A program made the translations under genes and the position numbers. Below the pieces are notes generated by a model. The model worked only from the letters and a program-made list of their open reading frames with translations, was not told the DNA's origin and searched no databases. Of a DNA stretch of 64,000 bases, positions 46,432 to 57,060 are shown one piece after another (position 1 is the stretch's first letter; each line of letters opens with the position of its first letter). This DNA comes from Arthrobacter sp. Bz4 (GTDB lineage: Bacteria; Actinomycetota; Actinomycetes; Actinomycetales; Micrococcaceae), in NCBI RefSeq assembly GCF_003075455.1, contig NZ_QDAE01000003.1:1-64000 (forward strand), in the 5' to 3' direction.

Positions 46432-47088
46432 TCAGCTCTGCTGGATCCCGTGGTCTTCCAGCAGGGTCAGCTGGTGGTTCAGCCGGTCCCGTTTGGTCTG
46501 CAGGTACCGCTGGTTCTCGGCGCGCGCGGGCACCTCCGAGGGAACCATCGCGGTGACGTCGATGCCGTGCAGGACGAGTTTGTCCCGCTTTTCGGGGTTG
46601 TTGCTGAGCAGCCGGATGGAGCGCAGACCAAGCTGGCCCAGGATTGCCGCGGCGGCCTGGTAGTCCCGCGAGTCGACCGGCAGCCCGAGCTGTTCGTTGG
46701 CTTCGACAGTGTCCGCCCCGGTGTCCTGCAGGGCGTAGGCGCGCATTTTGTTGGCCAGGCCAATTCCCCTGCCCTCCTGGCCGCGCAGATACAGCACCGT
46801 GCCGCCCTGCTCGGCGATCAGTTGGAGGGCCTGCTCAAGCTGTTCGCCGCAATCGCAGCGATACGAGGAGAAGACGTCCCCGGTCAGGCACTCCGAGTGC
46901 ATCCGCACCAGGGGTGCCTCCCCTTCGGGGGCGGAGTCGCTGCTTGCCCCGGGTGGGTTGGCCCCGGCGGAGGACAGGCTCAGGTGTTCAACCCCGGTCA
47001 CCCCGTCGGTCCAGGCCTGGGTGGTGAACTGACCGAAGGCCGTGGGAAGGGCAACCTCCGGCCCGCCGGTGACGCTGGTGGTGTTCAT
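46432..47088 (-). CDS. ribA: GTP cyclohydrolase II
   Basis: A 218-residue stand-alone GTP cyclohydrolase II, first committed enzyme of riboflavin synthesis. It has the zinc cysteines [14 protein letters not shown], the [11 protein letters not shown] loop and NPEKRDKL near the C terminus. In many actinobacteria it is fused behind ribB; here it is a separate frame. The ATG at 47088 overlaps the ribB stop by 4 bases (ATGA). Confidence 0.95.
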   Translation of the reverse strand: MNTTSVTGGPEVALPTAFGQFTTQAWTDGVTGVEHLSLSSAGANPPGASSDSAPEGEAPLVRMHSECLTGDVFSSYRCDCGEQLEQALQLIAEQGGTVLYLRGQEGRGIGLANKMRAYALQDTGADTVEANEQLGLPVDSRDYQAAAAILGQLGLRSIRLLSNNPEKRDKLVLHGIDVTAMVPSEVPARAENQRYLQTKRDRLNHQLTLLEDHGIQQS

Positions 47089-47753
47089 CGGAGGCCCTTC
47101 TCGTCTCTGGTGGGGTCACTGAGGTGGTTCAGCAGGTCTTTGATGGAGATCAGGGGCACACCGTGGCTGTCGGCGAAGTCCCTGAGGGCGGGTAGCCGCA
47201 TCATGTGACCCTCGTCGTGGACCACCTCAGCGATGACCGCCGCGGGTTCCAGGCCGGCGAGGGCGCACAACTCCAGCCCCGCCTCGGTGTGGCCTGGACG
47301 TTCACCGACGCCGCCCGGGGCACCGCGCAACGGGAACATGTGGCCGGGCCGGGTGAGGTCGGCCGCCGTCGTCGTCGGATCGGCGAGGAGGCGTGCGGTG
47401 ACCGCCCGGTCGGCGGCGCTGATCCCGGTGGAAATGCCCACCGCCGCGTCACAGGACACGGTGTAGGCGGTGCCCTTGGCGTCCTCGTTGACGGCTGTCA
47501 TGGGCGGCAGCAGCAGCCGGTCCGCGGCGGCGCCGGAAATCGGAACGCACAGCACGCCCGAGGTGTACCTGACGGTCCAGCCCACCAGCGCGGGGGTGGC
47601 GAACTGGGCGGCGAAGATGATGTCGCCTTCGTTTTCGCGCCGCTCATCGTCGACGACGACGACGGCCCGACCGGCTGCCATCGCCGCCACCGCCGCTGGT
47701 ACCGAGTCCAGGCGGACGGCTTGGCCCTGGAGCGCCGTGTGGTGGGCGATCAT
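47085..47753 (-). CDS. ribB: 3,4-Dihydroxy-2-butanone 4-phosphate synthase
   Basis: A 222-residue enzyme that makes the four-carbon unit for lumazine. [22 protein letters not shown] carries the acidic metal-binding loop. [15 protein letters not shown] and [19 protein letters not shown] are typical. It is complete by itself and translationally coupled to ribA. Confidence 0.95.
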   Translation of the reverse strand: MIAHHTALQGQAVRLDSVPAAVAAMAAGRAVVVVDDERRENEGDIIFAAQFATPALVGWTVRYTSGVLCVPISGAAADRLLLPPMTAVNEDAKGTAYTVSCDAAVGISTGISAADRAVTARLLADPTTTAADLTRPGHMFPLRGAPGGVGERPGHTEAGLELCALAGLEPAAVIAEVVHDEGHMMRLPALRDFADSHGVPLISIKDLLNHLSDPTRDEKGLR

Positions 47754-48460
47754 GGCTGCGGCCCCGCGACCGCCGGAGGGACCGACGGTTTCAGAATTGC
47801 CGGTTTCTGGATCGGGATGGTCTGGGTGTTCGGCGTCTGCCAGGCGGGCACCATGAAGCTCATGAGCCGCTCAGCGTATTTGGCCATCACATCCATTTCC
47901 AGGTTCACTGAATCCCCGACCTGTTTCAGTCCCAGACTGGTTTCCTGCAGGGTGGTGGGAATCAGCCCGACCTCAAACCAGGGGTCGGGAGCGGACACGG
48001 CGGACACGGCGCTGACCGTAAGTGAGACGCCGTCGACGGTGATAGACCCCTTTTCGGCCGCGTAGCGGGCCAGTCGGGTTGGTAGCCCGAAGCGCAGACG
48101 GTGCCAGGCGCCCTGGTTTTCTCGCTCAAGCAGGGTACCGATCCCATCGACGTGGCCCTGCACCACATGGCCATCCAGCCTCCCACTCGCGGGGACGCAA
48201 CGCTCAAGGTTCACGGTGCTGCCGGCGGCCAGCGACCCGGTGGTGGTTCGCAGCAGGGTCTCCCCCATCACATCGACGGCGATCCGGCCGCCCTCAACAC
48301 TGGTTGCGGTCAGGCAAACCCCGTTGACGGCGATTGAACCGCCCAGGCCCAGGTCCTCGCCGGTGGTTGGCGCGTCGAAGACCAGGATGGCGCTGGTCTG
48401 GTCCGCCGAGACGTCAAGTGAGACAACGCTGCCCTTTTCGGCGACTATTCCTGTGAACAT
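47750..48460 (-). CDS. ribE: Riboflavin synthase alpha chain
   Basis: A 236-residue enzyme that dismutates two lumazines to riboflavin. [12 protein letters not shown] begins the first barrel; the duplicated barrels each have a [11 protein letters not shown] or [11 protein letters not shown] strand. AAAGGA lies 8 bases before the ATG at 48460. It overlaps ribB by 4 bases. The C-terminal 25 residues are a proline-rich extension. Confidence 0.95.
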   Translation of the reverse strand: MFTGIVAEKGSVVSLDVSADQTSAILVFDAPTTGEDLGLGGSIAVNGVCLTATSVEGGRIAVDVMGETLLRTTTGSLAAGSTVNLERCVPASGRLDGHVVQGHVDGIGTLLERENQGAWHRLRFGLPTRLARYAAEKGSITVDGVSLTVSAVSAVSAPDPWFEVGLIPTTLQETSLGLKQVGDSVNLEMDVMAKYAERLMSFMVPAWQTPNTQTIPIQKPAILKPSVPPAVAGPQP

Positions 48461-49557
48461 GTACTGGGTCCTTTGCTGCTGGTCTGATGAGAAGCTGCTG
48501 GGTCGGCGGGTGCCGGGCTGAGGTGGAAGCGGACGTCGTTTCCGCACTGGGTGATCGCCGCGCCCCCATGCGGGTCGAGCATCCAGCTGCTGGCGTCCCC
48601 CAGTGAAGAGATCCCCAGGGCCTGGACCGCTGGCGTGCCGGCACCCAGGAACATCGGCGCCTGGTAGACGATGAGTTCATCGACCAGGCCAGCGGTCAGA
48701 AACGCGGTGGCTATGGTGGGTCCGCCCTCGATCATCAGGTGGCCAACGCCGTCGTCGTACAGCTGACGCGCTGCCTCCCCCGGGTCGCGGGTGGTGAGGT
48801 GGACGAAGCGCCCCCTGCGGATTGCCGCACCCGCAGGGATGGGGCGACGTCCCATGGCGACCCGGAGGGGCTGCCTTTCCGCGTCGGTCCCGTCGGGGTT
48901 GCGGGCAGAGAGTCGAGGATTGTCGGCCAGTACGGTACCAGTGCCCACCAGGACCGCATCGGCGCGCTGCCTGATGGAGTGGCCGTCGCTGCGGGACTCG
49001 GTGCCGGTGATCCACTGGCTGGTGCCGTCTACCGCGGCAACCTTACCGTCGAGGGTCTGGGCGATTTTGAGGGTGATGAAGGGGCGGCGGGAGCTGGTGG
49101 CTTCCCGCCACCGGTGGTTCAGCTGGTGCGACTCATCGGCCAGCAACCCGCCAACCGCCTCGACGCCGTGGGCGGTGAGCCAGCCAGCGCCACCAGCGGC
49201 AGGGCCGTGGACGTCGTCGGCGGCGTAGACCACGCGGGTGATCCCTGCCGTCGCGATGGCTTCGGTGCAGGGGCCCGTACGTCCGGCATGGTTGCAGGGT
49301 TCAAGGGTGCAGATCAGCGTGCACCCGGTCAGGTCCGCCCGCTGCGTCAGGGCGTTGGTGAGGGCATCGACTTCGGCGTGCGGAGTGCCCGCCCCCCGGT
49401 GGTAGCCGGAGCCGATCACCGTGCCGCGCTCGTCGAGTACCACTGCTCCCACCAGTGGGTTGGCGCCACGCACACCGCACCCGGCCAGTCCGATGGCGGA
49501 TCGCATCGCGTCGCATTCAGCGGCGGAGAAGACAGGGGTCAGGGAGGTCGTGTCCAC
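48445..49557 (-). CDS. ribD: Bifunctional riboflavin deaminase/reductase
   Basis: A 370-residue enzyme catalysing steps 2 and 3 of riboflavin synthesis. The N-terminal deaminase has HAEVDAL and CTLEPCNHAGRTGPC for zinc. The C-terminal reductase (from about residue 155, FITLKIAQTLDGKVA) has the HLMIEGGPTIATAFL segment. It starts with GTG at 49557 and overlaps ribE by 16 bases. Confidence 0.95.
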   Translation of the reverse strand: MDTTSLTPVFSAAECDAMRSAIGLAGCGVRGANPLVGAVVLDERGTVIGSGYHRGAGTPHAEVDALTNALTQRADLTGCTLICTLEPCNHAGRTGPCTEAIATAGITRVVYAADDVHGPAAGGAGWLTAHGVEAVGGLLADESHQLNHRWREATSSRRPFITLKIAQTLDGKVAAVDGTSQWITGTESRSDGHSIRQRADAVLVGTGTVLADNPRLSARNPDGTDAERQPLRVAMGRRPIPAGAAIRRGRFVHLTTRDPGEAARQLYDDGVGHLMIEGGPTIATAFLTAGLVDELIVYQAPMFLGAGTPAVQALGISSLGDASSWMLDPHGGAAITQCGNDVRFHLSPAPADPAASHQTSSKGPSTCSQE

Positions 49558-49562
49558 GGCGT

Positions 49563-50246
49563 TTACCGGACCGTCGGATCGGGGAGCAGGACATCGATGC
49601 GGGGCTTGCTGCGCTCACGGGCGCGCATCCAGACGAAGAACCCGATCAGGGTGAACACCCCATAGAACAGGTACATGAAGGCTGACGCGTAGTAGCCGGC
49701 GCTGAAGAGCAGTGGCACCCCGACGACGTCGACCGCCACCCAGATGAGCCAGAACTCGACCCAGCCCTTGGCCATGCCGACGGTTGCCAGCAGCGAGCCG
49801 ACAAACGTCCAGGCGTCCGCCCACACAGGTTCGTAGGAGCCGAGCATCCGGAAGAGGGGTGTCAGCGCTACCGTGCCGACGATCATGGCGACCACCAGGC
49901 CGATCCGCGCGCGGCGGGGCGCCCAGCGTGGAGTGACGGCGTGGCCGTCGGCCTGGCTGCTGGCACTCCACTGGCGCCAGCCGTAGACGGCGACGGCGAT
50001 GAACATGATCTGGCGGCCAGCCTGGCCGAGGAGGTTGGCGGCGTCGGCTCCGCCGAAAAAGGAACCTAGGAAGACGGTAAGGAGCAGGACGTTGCCGATG
50101 ATACCGACGGGCCAGGCCCAGAGTTTCCGGCGCATCCCGCCGAGCGCGCTGAGGAGCCCGAAGACGTTGCCGATCACCTCGCGGAGCAGCAGCGAGCTTC
50201 CGGCGACGGGGATCTGAGCGTCGAACAGCCACCTCAGAAAATCCAT
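49563..50246 (-). CDS. pnuX: PnuC-family transporter, probably riboflavin (PnuX/RibM)
   Basis: A 227-residue membrane protein with about seven hydrophobic segments, with family features VIGNVFGLLSALGGMRRKLWAWPVGIIGN and the tryptophan-rich WADAWTFVGSLLAT and WLIWVAVDVVGVPLLF. PnuC transporters take up vitamin precursors. The position as first gene of the rib operon directly below an FMN riboswitch points to riboflavin rather than nicotinamide riboside, as in known actinobacterial PnuX/RibM. The ATG at 50246 follows AAGGGG. Confidence 0.85.
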   Translation of the reverse strand: MDFLRWLFDAQIPVAGSSLLLREVIGNVFGLLSALGGMRRKLWAWPVGIIGNVLLLTVFLGSFFGGADAANLLGQAGRQIMFIAVAVYGWRQWSASSQADGHAVTPRWAPRRARIGLVVAMIVGTVALTPLFRMLGSYEPVWADAWTFVGSLLATVGMAKGWVEFWLIWVAVDVVGVPLLFSAGYYASAFMYLFYGVFTLIGFFVWMRARERSKPRIDVLLPDPTVR

Positions 50247-50353
50247 GTCGACCCCTTGTCTCGAGCGGTGCGCTCCGGGGTAACGACAGGAACGGCCGGT
50301 GCTGTCGGCGGCGCACGAAGGCACCACCAAACCAGCACAGCCAAAGCTGTACG

Positions 50354-50491
50354 CGCTTCTCCCATCCAGACTTTAACTGTCGGTACCGGAATTTCACCAG
50401 TTCAACCGGCCACGCCAGCGCGGTAGCACTGGCAGCGGACGGGTCGCGGACTATCACCGCCGGTTCGGAATTACACCGACCCCGGAGCACG
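50354..50491 (-). promoter_or_regulatory. FMN riboswitch (RFN element)
   Basis: The minus strand carries the conserved RFN blocks in order: CTCCGGGGTCGGTGTAATTC, GGCGGTGATAGTCCGCGACC, GGTTGAACTGGTGAAATTCC and TACCGACAGTTAAAGTCTGG, closing with ATGGGAGAAG. It precedes pnuX by about 107 bases and should repress the rib operon when FMN is abundant, probably by hiding the start region or by termination. Confidence 0.95.
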
Positions 50492-50567
50492 TTTGTGTGT
50501 ATCAGTATTTCATAACCGGATTGGGCGTGTGTCCATTCCCGTCACAAAGCAGCAGAACCCGCCAGAT

Positions 50568-50593
50568 CCCCCGCCATTCAACCCAAGCGGGGG
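50568..50593 (-). terminator. Terminator-like hairpin after aspS
   Basis: CCCCCGC and GCGGGGG form a 7-bp GC stem with a 12-base loop about 15 bases past the aspS stop. No T run follows on the minus strand, so it may be a weak or factor-dependent end. Confidence 0.4.
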
Positions 50594-50608
50594 CGGAGGA
50601 GCTGCGCC

Positions 50609-52375
50609 CTAGTTCTTTTTCTCCGGCTTGAAGTCCACTCCGGCTTCCTTACGCTGCTGCGCGGTGATCGGAGCGGGAGCAGCCGTCAGCGGGTCGAAGC
50701 CGCCGCCGGACTTCGGGAACGCGATGACGTCGCGGATCGACTCGGTGCCCGCCATCAGCGCGACGACGCGGTCCCAGCCGAACGCGATGCCGCCGTGAGG
50801 GGGCGCACCGAACTTGAATCCTTCGAGGAGGAAACCGAACTTTTCCTGCGCGTCCTCCTGGCTGATGCCCATCACCGAGAACACACGTTCCTGCACATCC
50901 CGCTGGTGGATACGGATCGAGCCGCCGCCGATTTCGTTGCCGTTGCAGACAATGTCGTAGGCGTACGCCAGTGCGGTCTCTGGATCCTTGTCGAAGGTGT
51001 CCAGGTATTCAGGCTTCGGTGAGGTGAACGCGTGGTGCACCGCCGTCCAGGCTCCCCCGCCGACCGCCACGTCGCCGGCTGCGACAGCCGCCGACGCCGG
51101 TTCGAACATCGGTGCGTCAACCACCCAGACGAAGGCCCAGGCCAACGGGTCGATGAGACCGGTGCGGTGGCCGATTTCAACGCGTGCTGCGCCGAGCAGC
51201 GCGCGGGAGGGAGTCTTCTCGCCGGCGGCGAAGAAAATGCAGTCGCCGGGGTTGGCGCCGACCGCGGCGGGCAGGCCGTCACGCTCGGCCTCGGTGAGGT
51301 TCTTGGCGACGGGCCCGCGGAGGCTGCCGTCGTCGTCGACCAGAACATAGGCGAGGCCCTTGGCGCCGCGCTGTTTGGCCCATTCCTGCCAGGCGTCGAG
51401 CTGGCGGCGCGGCTGGGACGCCCCGCCGGGCATGACGACGGCGCCGACGTAGGGCGCCTTGAACACGCCGAAATCGGTGTCCTTGAAGAACTCGGTGAGC
51501 TCGGTCAGTTCCAGGCCGAAGCGCAGATCGGGCTTGTCTGAGCCGAACCGGGCCATCGCATCGGCGTAGGTCATCCGCTGGATCGGCGTGGGGATTTCGA
51601 CGTCGATCAGCTGCCAGAGCGCCTTGACCAGGCTCTCGCCTAGGGCAATGACGTCATCCTGCTCCACGAAGCTGGCTTCGATGTCGAGCTGGGTGAACTC
51701 CGGCTGACGGTCCGCGCGGAAGTCCTCGTCGCGGTAACAGCGGGCAATCTGGTAGTACTTCTCAAAGCCGCCCACCTGCAGGAGCTGCTTGAACAGCTGC
51801 GGAGACTGCGGCAGGGCGTACCAGGAGCCGGGCGACAGACGGGCTGGCACCACGAAGTCGCGGGCACCCTCAGGGGTGGACCTGGTCAGGGTGGGTGTCT
51901 CAATTTCGACGTAACCATCCTGGTGCAGCAGCTCGCGTGCCACCCGGTTGGCCTCGGAACGCAGCCGGAGGTTGGCGTTGGGCGCTGGCCGGCGGAGGTC
52001 GAGGTAGCGGTGCTTCAGGCGTGCTTCCTCGCCAACCTCCACGTGCTCGTCGATCTGGAAGGGCAGCGGGTCGGAGGTGTTGAGGATGGTCACGGTCTCG
52101 GCGATGACTTCGATGCCGCCAGTGGCCAGGGCCGGGTTCTCGTTACCCTCGGGGCGCTTCTCGACGGTGCCCGTGATCTGCAGGACGTATTCGTTGCGCA
52201 GTCCGTGGAACACTTCCTCTTCCCGGACCACCACCTGGGCGAAACCCGAGGCGTCGCGCAGGTCAAGGAATGCGACCCCGCCGTGATCTCGGCGGCGGGC
52301 AACCCAGCCTGCCAGGGTGACGGTGTGTCCAATGTGCTCAGTCCGTAGCGAACCGAGGTCATGTGTGCGCAGCAC
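50609..52375 (-). CDS. aspS: Aspartyl-tRNA synthetase
   Basis: A 588-residue class II synthetase of the bacterial type. The N-terminal anticodon-binding OB fold ([25 protein letters not shown]) is followed by the catalytic core with [29 protein letters not shown] and the motif 3 [13 protein letters not shown], and the inserted GAD domain. Whether it is discriminating cannot be told from the sequence alone. Confidence 0.96.
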   Translation of the reverse strand: MLRTHDLGSLRTEHIGHTVTLAGWVARRRDHGGVAFLDLRDASGFAQVVVREEEVFHGLRNEYVLQITGTVEKRPEGNENPALATGGIEVIAETVTILNTSDPLPFQIDEHVEVGEEARLKHRYLDLRRPAPNANLRLRSEANRVARELLHQDGYVEIETPTLTRSTPEGARDFVVPARLSPGSWYALPQSPQLFKQLLQVGGFEKYYQIARCYRDEDFRADRQPEFTQLDIEASFVEQDDVIALGESLVKALWQLIDVEIPTPIQRMTYADAMARFGSDKPDLRFGLELTELTEFFKDTDFGVFKAPYVGAVVMPGGASQPRRQLDAWQEWAKQRGAKGLAYVLVDDDGSLRGPVAKNLTEAERDGLPAAVGANPGDCIFFAAGEKTPSRALLGAARVEIGHRTGLIDPLAWAFVWVVDAPMFEPASAAVAAGDVAVGGGAWTAVHHAFTSPKPEYLDTFDKDPETALAYAYDIVCNGNEIGGGSIRIHQRDVQERVFSVMGISQEDAQEKFGFLLEGFKFGAPPHGGIAFGWDRVVALMAGTESIRDVIAFPKSGGGFDPLTAAPAPITAQQRKEAGVDFKPEKKN

Positions 52376-52491
52376 AGCATTCCTTCCGGGTGGAGGTGCG
52401 GGGCAGAAAAGGGCTACCCGCGTATGAAAAGATCGTCTCGTCCGAGTTTACCGGTGATACCGGGACCCACCCGCCACGGCAGGGATCACAC

Positions 52492-53756
52492 ATGGCAATG
52501 GCTCATCCACCAGGGACCAATCCGCCAGGCCTTCGACGGCAGCTGGGCGGCTTTGACGCCACGACCGTGGGGATCGGCTCCATGATCGGCGCCGGCGTGT
52601 TTGTGGTCTTCGCGCCAGCTGCGGCCTCAGCGGGAAGCTGGCTGCCCCTCGCCGTGGCCATCGCCGGTTTCGTGGCCTACTGCAACGCGGCGGCGTCCGC
52701 GCAACTGGCGGCAGTGCACCCGCACAGCGGCGGCACGTATATCTACGGCCGACGCCAGCTCGGCCCCTGGCCCGGGTTCATCGCCGGCTGGAGTTTCGTT
52801 ACCGGCAAGATCGCCTCCTGCGCAGCGATGGCGCTGACTTTTGGGTTGTACGCCGCCCCGGGTTTGAGACCGCCGCAGCCGTCGCGGCGGTGGTCGCCCT
52901 GACCGTCGTGAACCTGTTGGGTGTCAGTCGTACCGCCCTGATGACCCGGATCATCGTGTCCCTGGTGGTCCCGGTACTCGCTTTCGTGGTGGTCGCCGCC
53001 TTCGCCGCCCCCGCACCGTCAGACGCTGTCCAGCTGCCCACCAGCTGGCTTGGAGTGCTGCAGGCCGCAGGACTGCTGTTCTTCGCGTTTGCCGGGTACG
53101 CCCGGGTCGCCACCATGGGCGAGGAAGTGCGCGAGCCGCAACGCAACATCCCGGCAGCGATCTTCGGATCCCTTGGCTTCACCCTGGGGCTGTATCTGCT
53201 GCTTGCGTGGGGTCTGCTGGCAGCACTGGGCCCGACGGCGCTTGCCGCCTCCGCCGCACCGTTGCGTGAGGTGTTCACTGCCTCGACCTCAGCAATCCCG
53301 GCAACTGCTGTCACCATCGCGGCAGCACTCGCCAGCCTCGGAGCCCTGCTGGCCCTCATCGCCGGGGTGGGCAGGACCACGCTGGCCATGGCCCGTGAAG
53401 GAGATCTGCCCCGGGCCCTGACCGGGATCTGGCAGCGCTTCGGTGTTCCCTACGCCGCCGATCTGGCAACCGCCGTCGTCGTCATCGGCCTGCTCCTGAC
53501 CACTGACGTCCTGACAGTGGTCGGATTCTCCAGCTTTGGGGTGTTGATCTACTACGCGATCGCCAACCTGTCGGCGTTTACCCTCACCCACCGGCCGTGG
53601 CATTCGCCGCGGGGGCTGAACGTGGTGGGTTTTATCGGCTGCGTGCTGCTGGCCCTCACCCTGCCCACGACGTCGGTGCTCACCATGGTGGCGGTCCTGG
53701 CCGCTGGCGTGCTGGGCCGCGTCGTCGTCGCGGGAGTACGACGACGACGCTCCTGA
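52492..53756 (+). pseudogene. APC-family amino acid permease, frameshifted
   Basis: An APC permease split between two frames. Part 1 (52,492-52,902) has the typical GFDATTVGIGSMIGAGVF start and about three membrane segments, then leaves frame after LTFGLYAAPG. Part 2 continues in another frame with FETAAAVAAVVALTVVNLLG and the remaining eight or so membrane segments, including FFAFAGYARVATMGEEVREP. One inserted base near 52,858-52,866 (CCCCGGGTTTGAG) restores a single protein of about 420 residues. The ATG at 52492 has AGGGA upstream. Either a real loss of function or a sequencing error; the rest of the gene is intact. Confidence 0.8.
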
Positions 53757-53777
53757 CCTTGTGGTGCGGTGCCCGGG

Positions 53778-55133
53778 TCAGGCGTCGGCTGGCTCGGCGC
53801 GGAGCACCGACGGCACGAGATCAACTGCCGGGGGCGTCCAGGTGCCGGGATCGGCAGGTTCCTGGGCGCCGGTGCGGATGTCCTTGACCTCGTGGGTGCC
53901 GTCCTCAGCGGTGAACCAGACGAAGGGGATCCCACGACGGTCGGCGAACTTGATCTGCTTGCCGAACTTCTCGGCAGTGGCAGCCACCTCAGCGGAAATG
54001 CCGCGGGCTCGCAGGGCCGCGGCGATGTCCTGGGCCGCCGACCAGGAGCTGTCGTCGGTCAGCGAGATCAGGACTGCGGTGGGCACCTGCCGCGACACGG
54101 CGGTGAAGCCCTGGCTGAGGATCCGCGACACCAGCCGGGTTACGCCGATCGACAGGCCGACTCCGGGGAACGTCCGGTTGCCTTTGGCTGCCAGGCTGTC
54201 ATACCGGCCGCCGGAGCAGATCGATCCCAGTGACTCGTGCCCGTTCAGCACGGTTTCGTAGACCGTTCCGGTGTAGTAATCCAGGCCGCGGGCAATGCTG
54301 AGGTCGGCAACCACCCGGCCGGGCGCGCGCTTGGACGCTTCGGCGATCACCTGCTCCAGCTCCCCGAGCCCCTCTTCCAGCAGGGGGTCGGTGACCCCGA
54401 GGGTGCGGACCTGGTCGACGAATGACACGTCAGCGGTCCGGATCGAGGCGAGCCGGAGGGCGAGGGCTGCCTGGTCGGCGGTGGCACCAAGTTCGGTCTG
54501 CAGCAGGGCGGTAACCTTCTCTGCCCCAATCTTTTCCAGTTTGTCGATGCTGCGCAGCACCCCGGCGGTGTCCTCGAGGCCGATGCCCCGATAGAAACCC
54601 TCGGCGAGTTTCCGGTTATTGACGCGCACGGTGAACTCGGGAATGGGCAGGGCCGAGAGGGCATCGACCACCACGAGGGCCAGTTCGACGTCGTACCGGA
54701 ACGGGAGCACGCCGTCGCCCACGACGTCGATGTCGGCCTGGGTGAACTCGCGGAACCGGCCGTCCTGCGGGCGTTCACCGCGCCAGCACTTCTGGATCTG
54801 GTAGCGCCGGAAGGGGAACGCCAGGTGGCCGGAGTTTTCGACCACGTAGCGGGCGAAGGGAACAGTCAGGTCGTAGTGGAGGGCAAGGCCGTCGTCGGAG
54901 CTGGTCGCCCGGCCGCCGTCGTCGTCGGCCTGAAGGCGCGACACAGCGTAGACCTCTTTGTCGATGTCCCCTTTGCGGAGCAGGTGGGACACCGTCTCGA
55001 CCGCCCGGGTTTCGATGTTGGAGAAGCCATGCAGCTCGAAGGTTTTCCGCAACGTGTCCAGTACATGCAACTCCACCAGGCGTTCCTCCGGCAGCCATTC
55101 GGGAAAACCGGACAGTGAGGCCTTGCGTGCCAT
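53778..55133 (-). CDS. hisS: Histidyl-tRNA synthetase
   Basis: A 451-residue class II synthetase. The N-terminal GFPEWLPEERLVELHVLDTLRKTFELHGF is followed by YDLTVPFARYV, QIQKCWRGERPQDGRFREFTQ (motif 2) and the histidine-A ARGLDYYTGTVYE motif; the C-terminal anticodon-binding domain follows. AAGGAG lies 8 bases before the ATG at 55133; the frame extends to 55313, but that part is unlike the family. Confidence 0.95.
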   Translation of the reverse strand: MARKASLSGFPEWLPEERLVELHVLDTLRKTFELHGFSNIETRAVETVSHLLRKGDIDKEVYAVSRLQADDDGGRATSSDDGLALHYDLTVPFARYVVENSGHLAFPFRRYQIQKCWRGERPQDGRFREFTQADIDVVGDGVLPFRYDVELALVVVDALSALPIPEFTVRVNNRKLAEGFYRGIGLEDTAGVLRSIDKLEKIGAEKVTALLQTELGATADQAALALRLASIRTADVSFVDQVRTLGVTDPLLEEGLGELEQVIAEASKRAPGRVVADLSIARGLDYYTGTVYETVLNGHESLGSICSGGRYDSLAAKGNRTFPGVGLSIGVTRLVSRILSQGFTAVSRQVPTAVLISLTDDSSWSAAQDIAAALRARGISAEVAATAEKFGKQIKFADRRGIPFVWFTAEDGTHEVKDIRTGAQEPADPGTWTPPAVDLVPSVLRAEPADA

Positions 55134-55454
55134 ACGGCTGAGCTCCTTGCAGGATGTGACATCGGGTTGACGGTCTCCGATTTTACCCGGCTTTGGCGGG
55201 GAACCCGGACATCGGTGGGCCCCATTTCCGCCTCCGATGTCTAGGCTGACCCCCGCCGTCCGGGTACCGCACCGAAACAGAGGTCGCCGCACAGTCCCCG
55301 TGGGTGGGTGCACCGAGATTCCGCTGGCGAACCCTTATGCGTAAAGTAGCCTCTGAGGCTGCGCGGTGCGGGGACGCCGTGGCGATAGACTCGATAGCCC
55401 TGAACCATTTGCCGCGAGGTAGCAGGCAAACCAACGAGTGAAAGACTTCTAGCG
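55134..55454. other. Divergent intergenic region, hisS and DUF349 gene
   Basis: These 321 bases separate two divergent genes and must hold both promoters. I see no gene, and no hairpin with a T run. The frame that would extend hisS across this region reads as low-quality protein. Confidence 0.4.
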
Positions 55455-57044
55455 GTGACACAAAGTCAGCAATCCGACGAAACACCCCGTACCGACGAAA
55501 CGTCAGGCGACGAGGAAACAACAACTGGTCTTGAGCAGGCGGTTGAGCCCGAGCAGGCTGAATCAGCCGCGCCTGAACCCGAGGCACCCGCACCCGAGGC
55601 TGCGGCTCCCGAAACTGAAGCTGAGGCACCCGAGGCTGAGTCAGCCACGCCTGCAGCTGCCCGCCCAATGTCTTCCCCCGGCGCCGCTCCCAGCCCCGCA
55701 GCGATGGCTCCGCGACCCGGCGCGAAACCTGGTGGCAAACCTGGCGCGAAACCAGGCGCAGCAGTCGCCGCTCCCCCGGCGCACAGCACCCCGCTAAGCG
55801 AAGCAGCCAAGTTCGCCCGGGTCGAGGACGACGGTCACGTCTTCCTCATCGTCAACGGCGAGGAGCACGCCGTCGGGCAGTACCCGGATGCCTCCAAGGA
55901 TGAGGCGCTGGCATATTTCGTGCGCAAGTACGACGACGTCGCCAGCCAGATTGTGCTCCTGGAACAGCGCGTCCAGGCGAAGGCACCATCCGCCGACATG
56001 CAGAAGACCGCCGGTCATCTGCGGGAGCAGGTCGCAGAGAAGAAGATCGTCGGCGACGTGCTTGCCCTTGAAACGCGGCTGGACGCCCTGAACGGCCAGA
56101 TCGCGGAGCTTGTTGCCGCCGAAAAGGCCGAACAGGATGCGCTGAAGTCGGCCGAGCTCGCAGCCCGCGAAGCGATCGTCGCGGAAGCCGAAGAAATCGC
56201 TGGCCGCGACCCATCCACGGTGCAGTGGAAAGCCAGCAGCACCCGGATGAACGAGCTGTTCGAGACCTGGAAAGCGGCGCAGAAGAACGGCATCCGGCTT
56301 GGCCGCGGCACCGAAGACGGCCTGTGGAAGAGGTTCCGCGCGGCGCGCACCATCTTCGACCGGCATCGTCGCGCGTACTTCTCCCAGCTGGATACCGACA
56401 ACGCCTCGGCCAAGCAGGCCAAGGAGTCCCTCATCCAGCAGGCCGAGGCGCTTTCCACCTCAACCGACTGGGGCCACACCGCTGGCGAATACCGCCGGCT
56501 GATGGATGAGTGGAAGGCCTCCAAACGGGCCAGCCGCAAGGACGACGACGCCCTGTGGGCTCGTTTTCGGGCCGCCCAGGACAAGTTCTTCACCGCCAGG
56601 AAAGCAACCAACGAGGCAATCGACGAAGAATACGGGGCAAACCTTGTGGTCAAGGAAGCCCTGCTGGTCGAGGCACGCCAGTTGCTGCCCATCAGGAACC
56701 TCGCGGCCGCGAAGAAGTCGCTGCAGTCGATTCGTGACCGCTGGGAGGAAGCCGGCAAGGTGCCACGCGCGGACATGGGTCGGATCGAAGCCGGTATTCG
56801 CGAAGTTGAGGACGCGGTGAAGGCTGCCGACGACGCCCATTGGGAGCGGACCAACCCTGAGACCCAGGCCCGCACCAACAGTGCTCTGAGTCAGCTGGAA
56901 GCCACTATCGCTGCGCTGCAGGAAGATCTGAACGCTGCCGAGAAGGCTGGCGACGCGAAGCGGATCGCTACCGCCAAGGAAGCCCTGTCCGCACGCCAAC
57001 AATGGATGGATATGCTGCAGAAGTCGGCGCAGGACTTCTCCTAG
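55455..57044 (+). CDS. DUF349 domain protein
   Basis: A 529-residue protein. The first 115 residues are an unstructured tract of Glu, Pro and Ala with tandem PEA-type repeats and a GAKPGGKPGAKPGAA tail. The rest is helical and coiled-coil-prone with repeated DUF349 units (WKRFRAARTIFDRHRRAYF, WARFRAAQDKFFTARK, WEEAGKVPRADMGRIEAGI). The family is common in Actinobacteria; its role is not established. It starts with GTG at 55455. A large inverted repeat follows its stop. Confidence 0.85.
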   Translation: MTQSQQSDETPRTDETSGDEETTTGLEQAVEPEQAESAAPEPEAPAPEAAAPETEAEAPEAESATPAAARPMSSPGAAPSPAAMAPRPGAKPGGKPGAKPGAAVAAPPAHSTPLSEAAKFARVEDDGHVFLIVNGEEHAVGQYPDASKDEALAYFVRKYDDVASQIVLLEQRVQAKAPSADMQKTAGHLREQVAEKKIVGDVLALETRLDALNGQIAELVAAEKAEQDALKSAELAAREAIVAEAEEIAGRDPSTVQWKASSTRMNELFETWKAAQKNGIRLGRGTEDGLWKRFRAARTIFDRHRRAYFSQLDTDNASAKQAKESLIQQAEALSTSTDWGHTAGEYRRLMDEWKASKRASRKDDDALWARFRAAQDKFFTARKATNEAIDEEYGANLVVKEALLVEARQLLPIRNLAAAKKSLQSIRDRWEEAGKVPRADMGRIEAGIREVEDAVKAADDAHWERTNPETQARTNSALSQLEATIAALQEDLNAAEKAGDAKRIATAKEALSARQQWMDMLQKSAQDFS

Positions 57045-57060
57045 CGGCACCCGAACACTC

